Positions 1-6,102 of a DNA stretch of 17,814 bases are shown here, piece by piece (the first letter of the stretch is position 1; each line of letters opens with the position of its first letter). Under the pieces are notes generated by a model that saw only the letters and a program-made list of their open reading frames with translations, searched no databases and had not been told where the DNA came from. The position numbers and the translations under genes were made by a program. Origin of the DNA: Gemmatimonadota bacterium (GTDB lineage: Bacteria > Gemmatimonadota > Gemmatimonadetes > Gemmatimonadales > GWC2-71-9); NCBI GenBank assembly GCA_017889745.1, contig JAGGAG010000032.1, forward strand, positions 1-17,814, written 5' to 3'.

Positions 1-171
1 CCGGTACAGCGAAGCAACGATAGCTTTCCCCGTTGCCCCGTCTGCGGTACCTGGCTGCTGCCGCCGGACACGGAAGCGGAACTGGCCGGATTCAGGGCAC
101 GCCTGACGCAGCTGGGCCTGATCGGAGATCGCTTGACGACACCATTTGGCAATACCCCGGGAGAAGCCTGA
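1..171 (+). CDS. C-terminal end of an unknown protein with a CPVCG motif (partial, 5' end outside window)
   Basis: Frame 1 is open from the first base to a TGA at 169-171, giving the last 56 residues of a protein whose start lies outside the window. The fragment has one CxxC knuckle (CPVCG, about residues 12-16), which could be half of a zinc ribbon, followed by a probable short helix (about residues 24-42) and a polar tail. The TGA is followed directly by the ATG of the export protein, and the GGGAGA Shine-Dalgarno of that gene (159-164) lies inside this reading frame. This suggests co-transcription and translational coupling. I do not recognise the family. With only one CxxC visible, zinc binding is a guess. 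Confidence 0.5.
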   Translation, partial: PVQRSNDSFPRCPVCGTWLLPPDTEAELAGFRARLTQLGLIGDRLTTPFGNTPGEA

Positions 172-906
172 ATGCGCGTCCTGCTCGCCAGTGCCATGCT
201 GCTCGTGGGTCTCGCCACCACGGCCGCAGCACAAGACGCTGGACCGCATCCCCTGGCCACCCGCGCCCAGCTGGAGAAACAACTCGCGTCGCTTCCGGCC
301 GACGAGAAGAACGGCCCCGTTGCCGACGTCATACGGCAACGGCTCAAGTACGGCGACTTCTTCCCGGGCGACCGGATCCAGCTGGTCGTGGTGGGGGACA
401 CGGCGTTCTCGAAGTCCTTCTCAGTGCGACCGGACACCACGATCGAACTGCCGAACCTCGACCCGATCAGCCTGCACGGGGTGCTGCGCTCCGAACTCGA
501 TGGGTATCTCGACCAGAAGCTGCGCCGGTACCTGACCAACCCCGACGTGCAGGCGCGATCGCTGCTCCGGGTTGCCGTGGTGGGTGAGGTGCTGCGGCCG
601 GGGTTCTATGACCTGCCGCCGGACGCCGCCGCGTCTGAGGTCATCGTTGCGGCCGGCGGCCTCTCGCCCGCGGGCGACCCGCAGCGTACGGTCGTGAAGC
701 GGGAAAACAATACTCTGTATACCAAGTACCAGGTGCGGCAGTTCTATGTCGACGGCGCCTCGCTCGACGAGATGGGCCTCCGGACGGGAGACCAGTTCAA
801 CGTCGGCCGGCGAGGCAGCACCAACATTCTCCCGATCATCGCAGCGGTCAGCGGCATCGCGTTCGCCGTCGCCGCCTTCTCCGGTATGTTCAGCGGTGGC
901 AATTGA
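172..906 (+). CDS. Polysaccharide export protein, Wza-related, single SLBB domain
   Basis: A 244-residue secreted protein. Residues 1-20 form a signal peptide (hydrophobic core, then TTAAA before Q21). There is no lipobox cysteine, unlike Wza. Residues about 60-125 match the Poly_export domain (PGDRIQLVVVGD, then a conserved strand pattern ending NPDVQA). Residues about 132-178 match an SLBB domain (VAVVGEVLRPGFYDLPPD, then AAGGLSPAGD). A strongly hydrophobic C-terminal segment (about 219-240) ends in a glycine-rich tail. Family role: periplasmic or outer-membrane part of the channel that exports capsule or exopolysaccharide. The protein is short: Wza is about 380 residues with more than one SLBB-type domain. 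The start at 172 is supported by GGGAGA 8 nt upstream and by the directly preceding stop. It overlaps the next gene's ATG by one base (TGATG). Confidence 0.88.
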   Translation: MRVLLASAMLLVGLATTAAAQDAGPHPLATRAQLEKQLASLPADEKNGPVADVIRQRLKYGDFFPGDRIQLVVVGDTAFSKSFSVRPDTTIELPNLDPISLHGVLRSELDGYLDQKLRRYLTNPDVQARSLLRVAVVGEVLRPGFYDLPPDAAASEVIVAAGGLSPAGDPQRTVVKRENNTLYTKYQVRQFYVDGASLDEMGLRTGDQFNVGRRGSTNILPIIAAVSGIAFAVAAFSGMFSGGN

Positions 907-1706
907 TGCCCATGCCCGAGTCCGTCATGCCGCAGTCGAATGAGCGCCTGCCGAACCGGCACACTCCCCGCAGCACGCCGGGGGCGGTACCGGCCTTCAG
1001 GCCGGAACAGCGGCAGGTGCCGCGGCTCAGCCAAGTGCACGACCAGCCACAGCCCGACGCCCAGCGACACGAAGTGCCGCGCCGGCTCCTCAACGTGGCG
1101 GTTTCGCTCCTCCTGATCATGGTGACCTCGCCGATCATGCTGGTGATCGCCATCCTGGTGAAACTGACGTCGCCGGGCCCGGTGATCTACACGCAGACGC
1201 GGGTGGGGCTCGACCGGCGGGCGGGACGGGCGGCGCGGCGGGATACCCGGCGGCGCGACGACGTGGGTGGTCTCCCGTTCACGATCTACAAGTTCCGCAC
1301 GATGCGCATCGACGCCGAAAAGGCCACCGGCGCGGTGTGGGCATCAAACGACGACTCCCGGGTAACGCGGATCGGCAAGGTACTGCGCCAGTTCCGGCTG
1401 GACGAGCTGCCGCAGCTCTTCAACGTGCTGCGGGGCGACATGAACCTGGTCGGACCGCGTCCGGAGCGGCCCAGCATCTTCAAGAAGCTGAGGGAAGAAA
1501 TTCCCGATTACCAGAAGCGGCAGCGCGCGCGGCCGGGCATCACCGGATGGGCGCAGGTAAACCAGTCATACGACACGAACCTGGACGACGTGAAGCGGAA
1601 GGTGCAGTTCGACCACGAGTACATCAACCGGCGGGGCCTGGCGGAAGATTTGAGGATCATGCTGCGGACGGTGCCGGTGGTTCTTTTCCGGAGGGGGGGC
1701 TGGTAG
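906..1706 (+). CDS. Initiating sugar transferase (bacterial sugar transferase, PglC/WcaJ C-terminal family)
   Basis: A 266-residue monotopic phosphoglycosyl transferase. It would transfer a sugar-1-phosphate from a nucleotide sugar to undecaprenyl phosphate on the inner face of the cytoplasmic membrane, the first step of repeat-unit assembly. Visible motifs: a hydrophobic re-entrant segment (about 61-86), SPGPVIYTQTRVG (89-101), YKFRTM (128-133), the catalytic Asp-Glu pair in RLDELPQ (D166, E167), NLVGPRPERP, and RPGITGWAQVN. Only the catalytic module is present; the multi-helix N-terminus of WcaJ/WbaP is missing. Two oddities are a Pro/Gln/Arg-rich head of about 58 residues and an Arg-rich insertion (about 104-122) between TRVG and the KFRTM strand. 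The ATG at 906 overlaps the upstream TGA and has GGTGG 7 nt upstream. A TTG at 903 and an ATG at 912 are alternatives. The sugar specificity cannot be read. Confidence 0.93.
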   Translation: MPMPESVMPQSNERLPNRHTPRSTPGAVPAFRPEQRQVPRLSQVHDQPQPDAQRHEVPRRLLNVAVSLLLIMVTSPIMLVIAILVKLTSPGPVIYTQTRVGLDRRAGRAARRDTRRRDDVGGLPFTIYKFRTMRIDAEKATGAVWASNDDSRVTRIGKVLRQFRLDELPQLFNVLRGDMNLVGPRPERPSIFKKLREEIPDYQKRQRARPGITGWAQVNQSYDTNLDDVKRKVQFDHEYINRRGLAEDLRIMLRTVPVVLFRRGGW

Positions 1707-1753
1707 AACAGCGTGAGCGGTAAGTGGTGTGCGGGCCTGAGGGTCGGGGTCGC

Positions 1754-1777
1754 GGGCGGATCGGTGACGATTCGCCC
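1754..1777 (+). terminator. Hairpin terminator after the sugar transferase gene
   Basis: A 10-bp stem (GGGCGGATCG with CGATTCGCCC, one G-U pair) is closed by a GTGA loop of the GNRA type and followed by the moderately T-rich TTCGTCATTTCC. It starts 47 nt after the sugar transferase stop, between two convergent genes. The stem also forms on the minus strand, so it may end transcription from both sides. The T-tract is weak, so the efficiency is uncertain. Confidence 0.6.
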
Positions 1778-1791
1778 TTCGTCATTTCCGA

Positions 1792-1827
1792 TCAACCCTT
1801 GACTCTCGACCCCTCAACTCTCAGCCC
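1792..1827 (-). repeat. Degenerate 7-nt repeat array at the end of the GT2 gene
   Basis: Read on the minus strand this stretch divides into GGGCTGA, GAGTTGA, a single G, GGGTCGA, GAGTCAA and GGGTTGA, five units with consensus GRGTYRA. The TGA of the first unit is the stop codon of the membrane GT2 gene. The units are imperfect, so this is a decayed or diverging tandem repeat. A similar run, GGGTCGG then GGTCGCG, lies nearby at 1741-1754 on the plus strand. Confidence 0.6.
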
Positions 1828-2996
1828 ACTTCGGGGCGGCGGGTAGGTTCCCACGTAGCCGCGTTCGTACCCCTGAAGAACTGCATCCAGGCGACGAAGC
1901 CGGCCAGTGCGGACGCGACGGCGAAGCCGGCGCGCTTGACGGGGCCCGGCAGCGACTCGGAATCCTCGCGATTGAGCGCGACGAGGCCGGCCGCGCTGCC
2001 GGCGACGCCGAGTGCGACAAGTACGACCGCCCAGCGGTGAACCGGCGCCAGGAGCAGGAGCCCGATGGGTCCGAGTGGCAAGGTCAGGAACCCGAGCCAG
2101 CGGGCGAGCTTGTGGCTCGCAAGCATCCAGGCGAAGAGGCCGTACCGAACGGGGTTGAGCAGCGACCGCAGATACCAGAGGGTATTGAGGCCGCGGAGCA
2201 TGGTGCGGATCTTCCGCCGGTACTCGGCCTGGAGCCCTCGTGCGCGGGGGACGATGCAGAGGGCGGCATCGACCGAAACGGTGCGGTAGCCCAGTTGCCG
2301 GGCGCGCAGCGGCGACGCAAAGTCGCGGCTTAGTTCTTCAGGAAAGGCAGTATCCACGAGCTCGCGACGGATGGCGTAGAAGCAGCCGCTCGCCCCGATG
2401 ATCCCCCCGAGCCTCGTCTCGAGGGCCCGCACCGCCATTTCATATCCGACGTAACCTGCTTCGCTGGCATTGGCCTCGGCGGCGAGATCACCGACGCTCA
2501 CATCGCGCCCGGAGGCGGCGCCCACGGTCGGATCCTGGAAGACCCGCAGGAGCGGCCTCAGCGAGGCGGCCGGGATGCGGATCGTGGCGTCGGTGTTGAG
2601 CACGATGTCGCAGCTGACGAGCGGCAGGGTGCGGTTCTCGGCTGCGCTCTTGCCGCGCCGCACCGGCATGCGCACCAAGCGCACGCCCCGCGCCTCGAAC
2701 CGCTGAACGATCTCGTCGGTGCGGTCGGTGGAGGCATCGGACATGACCACCACCTCGCGGCGATCGACGGGGTAGTCGAGTGCCAGCAGGCTCTCGAGCG
2801 TGCCGGCGATCGAGGCTTCCTCGTTGTACGCCGGGACGAGAATGGCAACGCGGGGCCACCTGACCGGGTCGCCCCAGGGGCGCGCGCGGCGAACGCCACG
2901 GGAGAGGAGCCAGAGCAGCGCGGGATAGCCAACTAGCGCGTAGGCGAAGAGCGCGCCGGGAATGGCGAGCAGTGTCAGGCCGAGGGTCTCGAGCAC
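1821..2996 (-). CDS. Membrane-anchored family 2 glycosyltransferase
   Basis: A 391-residue GT-A enzyme between membrane segments. An N-terminal helix (about residues 4-32) precedes the GT2 domain: VAILVPAYNEE (50-60), SDASTDRTD (86-94), the metal-site strand VLNTDA with D136, GASGCFYAIRREL (201-213), and RDFASPLRARQLGYR (224-238), which stands where ED-type catalytic residues are usual. RRKIRTMLRG replaces the usual QxxRW. Several hydrophobic segments follow to about residue 380, so it resembles processive or membrane GT2 enzymes that feed a glycan on the cytoplasmic face. The GTG at 2996 is chosen because its G is the last base of the upstream TAG (TAGTG) and because the residues further upstream in this frame are a shadow of the GT4 gene. 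The non-canonical catalytic motifs make donor and processivity unclear. Confidence 0.88.
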   Translation of the reverse strand: MLETLGLTLLAIPGALFAYALVGYPALLWLLSRGVRRARPWGDPVRWPRVAILVPAYNEEASIAGTLESLLALDYPVDRREVVVMSDASTDRTDEIVQRFEARGVRLVRMPVRRGKSAAENRTLPLVSCDIVLNTDATIRIPAASLRPLLRVFQDPTVGAASGRDVSVGDLAAEANASEAGYVGYEMAVRALETRLGGIIGASGCFYAIRRELVDTAFPEELSRDFASPLRARQLGYRTVSVDAALCIVPRARGLQAEYRRKIRTMLRGLNTLWYLRSLLNPVRYGLFAWMLASHKLARWLGFLTLPLGPIGLLLLAPVHRWAVVLVALGVAGSAAGLVALNREDSESLPGPVKRAGFAVASALAGFVAWMQFFRGTNAATWEPTRRPEVG

Positions 2997-4150
2997 TAGA
3001 GTGCGCGTTGCTCCAGCAGGCGCTGATACACCGCCAGATGCCGGGACACCCACTCCGCGGGAGACGAGCGAGCCGCCAGGCTGGCGACGGCGGCAGAAGC
3101 ACGGGCATGCGCGGTCGACGGGTCCGCCAGGACGGCGGCCATGGCGCCGGCCAGGGCCACCGGATCCTCGGGCGGCACGAGCAGGCCGGTGCCGGCCGGC
3201 AGGAGGTCTGGTACTCCACCCACTGCGCTGGCGATGATCGGCACGCGCGCATGGATCGCCTCGAGCAACACCATGGGGGTTCCTTCCGTCCTCGAGCTGA
3301 GCACCAGCGCGTCGAAAGCAGGGAGCACCGCCGCCGCATCGGGTACCATCCCGAGGAAGCGGACCCGGTTGCCCAGCCCAGCCGCTGCCACCTGAGCCTC
3401 CAGAGCGGGACGCTCCCGCCCCTCGCCCACGAATGCGAGATGGCACTCCGCATTCGAGAGGAACGTCATGGCGGCGATCGCGATGTCTGCGCCCTTCTCG
3501 GGACTCAGCCGCCCTACCCAGCCCAGCACCGGCGCATCGTCCGGCAGCCGGAGCCGGGAGCGCGCCCCGGTTCGCGAGGACAGCGGCCCCGGCGGGGGTT
3601 GCCAGGCATTGCGGATGGGCACCACCCGCCCGGCAGCGATCCCCAGCGAACGGAGCGTCGCGGAGAGCGGATCGGAGACCGCGATGACAGCGTCATGTCT
3701 TCGCAGGGCCCGCACCGCCAGCCACTGGTTCAGGCGGTTCTTTCGGCTGCCGAAGGTAAACCCATGGGCCGTCGCCAGGGACGGGACCCGCTCGGAATCC
3801 GCCGCGAGCAACCCCATCATGTCGGCGCGGTAGCCATGGGTGTGCACCACGTCGATGCGATGCTCCCGTATGGCACGACGCAGGCTGTACCAGTCGCGCA
3901 GGTAGTTCCGGCCGGGTGAATCGAGCACCACAACCGCCAGCCCCGCTGCCCGCGCCCGGTCGACGAACGGACCTGAACTGCCGTCCGCCAGGGCAGCGAT
4001 CACGACCTGGGCCCCGGCCTCGACCAACCCGCGGGACAAACCCAGAACCGCCGATTCGGCGCCGCCAACGGGACCCGGCGCGATGACCTGCAGCACCCGG
4101 ACGTTGCCATGGGGCAACAGGTGTGGGTTCATGAGGGTAACATACCCCAT
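2996..4150 (-). CDS. Family 4 (GT-B) glycosyltransferase
   Basis: A 384-residue soluble GT-B enzyme. The N-terminal Rossmann domain has the acceptor-side loop GPVGGAES (26-33) and HTHGYRADMMG (103-113). The linker has VIAVSDPL. The C-terminal domain has GWVGRLSPEKG (210-220), FVGEGRERP and the donor-binding EX7E motif with E289 and E297 in TEGTPMVLLEAI, then GGVPDLLPAGTGLLVPPED. The likely role is adding one sugar from a nucleotide donor to the growing lipid-linked oligosaccharide. It is the first of a two-gene minus-strand unit whose next gene starts on the last base of its stop. No Shine-Dalgarno is seen before the ATG at 4150. An in-frame ATG at 4132 is an alternative start and coincides with the predicted transcription start of a candidate promoter. 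Confidence 0.9.
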   Translation of the reverse strand: MGYVTLMNPHLLPHGNVRVLQVIAPGPVGGAESAVLGLSRGLVEAGAQVVIAALADGSSGPFVDRARAAGLAVVVLDSPGRNYLRDWYSLRRAIREHRIDVVHTHGYRADMMGLLAADSERVPSLATAHGFTFGSRKNRLNQWLAVRALRRHDAVIAVSDPLSATLRSLGIAAGRVVPIRNAWQPPPGPLSSRTGARSRLRLPDDAPVLGWVGRLSPEKGADIAIAAMTFLSNAECHLAFVGEGRERPALEAQVAAAGLGNRVRFLGMVPDAAAVLPAFDALVLSSRTEGTPMVLLEAIHARVPIIASAVGGVPDLLPAGTGLLVPPEDPVALAGAMAAVLADPSTAHARASAAVASLAARSSPAEWVSRHLAVYQRLLEQRAL

Positions 4151-4167
4151 AAGTCGGTGTAATACAA
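4139..4167 (-). promoter_or_regulatory. Candidate promoter for the GT4-GT2 unit, possibly leaderless
   Basis: On the minus strand TTGTAT (4167-4162) and TATGTT (4144-4139) are 17 bp apart, each matching 4 of 6 bases of the sigma-70 boxes. The upstream box also reads TTTG 20 nt from a TAnnTT box, as in Bacteroidetes promoters. Counting from -7 puts +1 at 4132, the first base of an in-frame ATG. Found by eye only. Confidence 0.35.
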
Positions 4168-4234
4168 AGACTTCAATGCCAGTGCCGGTGGCCCCTTCCT
4201 TGCCCCTCCCAGGTCGATCTCAACCTTGCTGCTA

Positions 4235-4263
4235 CTGACCGGAGGCCTGCCTCCGGCTACCTT
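4235..4263 (+). promoter_or_regulatory. Candidate promoter for the methyltransferase gene, with a palindrome in its spacer
   Basis: CTGACC (4235-4240) and TACCTT (4258-4263) are 17 bp apart, just upstream of the methyltransferase. The -10 box continues as TACCTTCGAT, close to TAACTTCGAT upstream of scoA. The expected start near 4270 leaves a leader of about 14 nt containing GGGGGGA before the ATG at 4284. Box matches are modest. Confidence 0.35.
4239..4256. repeat. Inverted repeat, possible operator
   Basis: CCGGAGGC and GCCTCCGG form perfect 8-bp arms with a 2-nt centre (CT). The palindrome lies in the intergenic region of two divergent genes and almost exactly in the spacer of the candidate methyltransferase promoter. 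If that promoter is right the palindrome is not transcribed in its mRNA, which favours a protein-binding site over a terminator. No regulator gene is nearby. Confidence 0.5.
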
Positions 4264-4283
4264 CGATTCCCGGGGGGACCTGG

Positions 4284-5219
4284 ATGCAGACCCGGCCGAC
4301 CCTGCAGGCAGCCCCCGGCACACACACCCGTCCACGGACCCCGGGGATGATTCAGGAAAACTGCCCCATCTGCGGCGGTGGCTCGGTCGGCACCGTCGGC
4401 GTGAAGGATGGTTTGCGCGTGTTGCGGTGCGCCAACTGCACAGCGCAGTACTCCGAGCGCGCGCCGGAGGTCAGCCAGCTTCCGGAGATGTACAACAGGG
4501 CCTACTTCCACGGATCACGTACTGGATACCCCGCGTACGAGGCCGACGAGTCGCTGCACCGTGCCAGGGCCCGGCACTACCTTGAGGACCTGACGGCACA
4601 TACCGCGTCCACTGGCACCCTGCTGGACGTGGGGTGCGCCACCGGCTTCTTCCTGGACGAGGCGCGCCAATCAGGGTGGCTGGTACGGGGCTGTGAGGTG
4701 AGCGAATGGGCAGCAACCTACGCACAGCGCCGGTTCGGGCTCGACGTCGTCACGGCGTCGTTCCCCACGCCGCTGCTGGGCCCGCAGCGCTACGACGCCG
4801 TGACGTTTCTCAACGTGTTCGAGCAACTCCCCGATCCGCATGGCGCCGAGCACGTATTGCGCGACCTGGTGGTGCCGGGCGGGATCCTCGCGCTGGAGAC
4901 CTGGGACGTCGACGCGCTGGTGGCACGATGGTGGGGCATGCGGTGGCACAGGTACCACCCACAGGAAACGCCGGTCTACCTCAACCGCCGGTCACTGACG
5001 GCACTCTTCAAGCCGGAGCACTGGACGCTGGTCGAGTATCGCGCGCGAACCAAGTGGATCACGCTGGCCCACGGGCTTCATGCCCTGGGCCTGGCGGCGC
5101 ATCCGACCCGCAATGGCGGACCGCCGCACCACGGCCTGCGCGAGCGGATCGGGAAGGTCTCGCTGCCGTATCGCCTGGGGGACCTCGTGTGGGCGGTGTT
5201 CAGGAGAGCCGAGCGTTGA
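4284..5219 (+). CDS. Zinc-ribbon SAM-dependent methyltransferase
   Basis: A 311-residue class I methyltransferase. An N-terminal zinc ribbon has CPIC (C27, C30) and CANC (C49, C52). The Rossmann domain has motif I LLDVGCATGFFLDEA (113-127), an acidic strand near 135-142 (GCEVSE), the post-motif DAVTFLNVFEQLPDP, and PGGILALETWDVD. In surface-glycan loci such enzymes methylate sugars or glycan ends, but the acceptor here is unknown. It lacks the second C-terminal domain of the larger sugar C-methyltransferases (about 410 residues) that share a zinc-binding head. The ATG at 4284 has GGGGGGA 5 nt upstream. The ATG at 4347 (MIQENCPICG) gives a more typical family start but has no ribosome site. 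The stop lies inside the first unit of a 7-nt repeat array. Confidence 0.87.
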   Translation: MQTRPTLQAAPGTHTRPRTPGMIQENCPICGGGSVGTVGVKDGLRVLRCANCTAQYSERAPEVSQLPEMYNRAYFHGSRTGYPAYEADESLHRARARHYLEDLTAHTASTGTLLDVGCATGFFLDEARQSGWLVRGCEVSEWAATYAQRRFGLDVVTASFPTPLLGPQRYDAVTFLNVFEQLPDPHGAEHVLRDLVVPGGILALETWDVDALVARWWGMRWHRYHPQETPVYLNRRSLTALFKPEHWTLVEYRARTKWITLAHGLHALGLAAHPTRNGGPPHHGLRERIGKVSLPYRLGDLVWAVFRRAER

Positions 5220-5257
5220 GTGTCGAGTGGTCGTGGGTCGTGGGTCGCGGGTCGTGA
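5213..5257 (+). repeat. 7-nt repeat array spanning the methyltransferase stop and the HMG-CoA lyase start
   Basis: Units GCGTTGA and GTGTCGA are followed by a 3-nt offset and four near-perfect tandem units GTCGTGG, GTCGTGG, GTCGCGG, GTCGTGA (5230-5257). The first unit carries the stop codon of the methyltransferase. The last contains the GTG start (5254) of the lyase, and two more in-frame GTGs (5227, 5233) lie in the array. Related units occur at 1792-1827 and 12751-12764. Confidence 0.75.
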
Positions 5258-6102
5258 GCCATATCCGGCTGGTAGAAGTGGGGCCGCGCGACGGGCTGCA
5301 GAGCATCAGTGGCTTCGTGCCGACGGACGTGAAGGTGGCATACATAGACGCTCTTTCGCGAACGGGGCTCAGCGACATCGAAGTCTCCAGCTTCGTGTCG
5401 CCCAAGTGGGTGCCCCAGCTCGCGGACGCGGAGGAGGTCTTCCGGTGCATCGAGCGACGCCGCGGGGTACGCTACCATGCGCTCGTACCCAACCTGGAGG
5501 GGCTGGAGCGGGCAGTCGCCGCGAGGGTAGACGTGGTCGCGGTGTTCACCGCGGCGAGCGAGACCTTTTCGAGGAAGAACACGAACGCATCCATCGCCGA
5601 CACCCTCGAGCGGTTCGCGCCGGTGATCTCCGCGTCGCCGGTGCCGGTTCGGGGTTACGTATCCACCGCGTTCGTGTGTCCGTTCGAGGGTCCGGTGGCC
5701 CCGAAGATGGTGCGGCAGGTGGCGATCGCACTCACGGCGCTCGGTTGCCAAGAGATTTCCCTGGGGGACACGATCGGCAAGGCGACGCCGGACCAGGTGC
5801 GACGGCTGCTCGAAATCGTCCTGCCCGACGTGCCGGCCGACCGCATTGCGCTCCACTGCCACGACACGTTCGGGCAGGCGGTGGCGAACGTGCAGGCGGC
5901 CGCCGAACTGGGCGTGCGCGTGTTCGACGGCAGTGCCGGCGGGATCGGCGGGTGCCCCTATGCCCCGGGAGCCCCGGGCAACGTCAGCACCGAGGCACTG
6001 GTGCGGGCCTTTCCGGGCCTGACTGGGGTAGATCCCGAAGCACTCGCGGCCGCCGGCCGCATGATCACGACCGCCATCCAGGAATCCGGAACCAGTCTGT
6101 GA
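5254..6102 (+). CDS. mvaB: Hydroxymethylglutaryl-CoA lyase
   Basis: A 282-residue TIM-barrel lyase that splits (S)-3-hydroxy-3-methylglutaryl-CoA into acetoacetate and acetyl-CoA, the last step of leucine breakdown, in the cytoplasm. Family landmarks are all visible: VEVGPRDGLQ with the substrate and metal residues R12 and D13, EVSSFVSPKWVPQ with E43, the metal histidines in LHCHDTFGQ (H201, H203), and the signature SAGGIGGCPYAPGAPGN with active-site C234. The length is about 15 residues short of typical bacterial enzymes, mostly at the ends. The start is taken at GTG 5254 because VEVGPRDG follows after a few residues. Upstream in-frame codons belong to the repeat array, and no good Shine-Dalgarno is visible. 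It overlaps the next GT2 gene as GTGA. The other half of the pathway, scoAB, lies 1.05 kb downstream on the same strand. Confidence 0.95.
   Translation: MSHIRLVEVGPRDGLQSISGFVPTDVKVAYIDALSRTGLSDIEVSSFVSPKWVPQLADAEEVFRCIERRRGVRYHALVPNLEGLERAVAARVDVVAVFTAASETFSRKNTNASIADTLERFAPVISASPVPVRGYVSTAFVCPFEGPVAPKMVRQVAIALTALGCQEISLGDTIGKATPDQVRRLLEIVLPDVPADRIALHCHDTFGQAVANVQAAAELGVRVFDGSAGGIGGCPYAPGAPGNVSTEALVRAFPGLTGVDPEALAAAGRMITTAIQESGTSL

Noticed and set aside
2997..3446. 150-codon upstream extension of the membrane GT2 frame
   Set aside because: It lies inside the GT4 gene in another frame and has no domain. A GTG overlapping the GT4 stop gives a normal GT2 length.
5220..6098. Upstream extension of the GT2 frame through the HMG-CoA lyase gene
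   Set aside because: The extension is a frame-shifted reading of mvaB; the GT2 domain begins just after GTG 6099.
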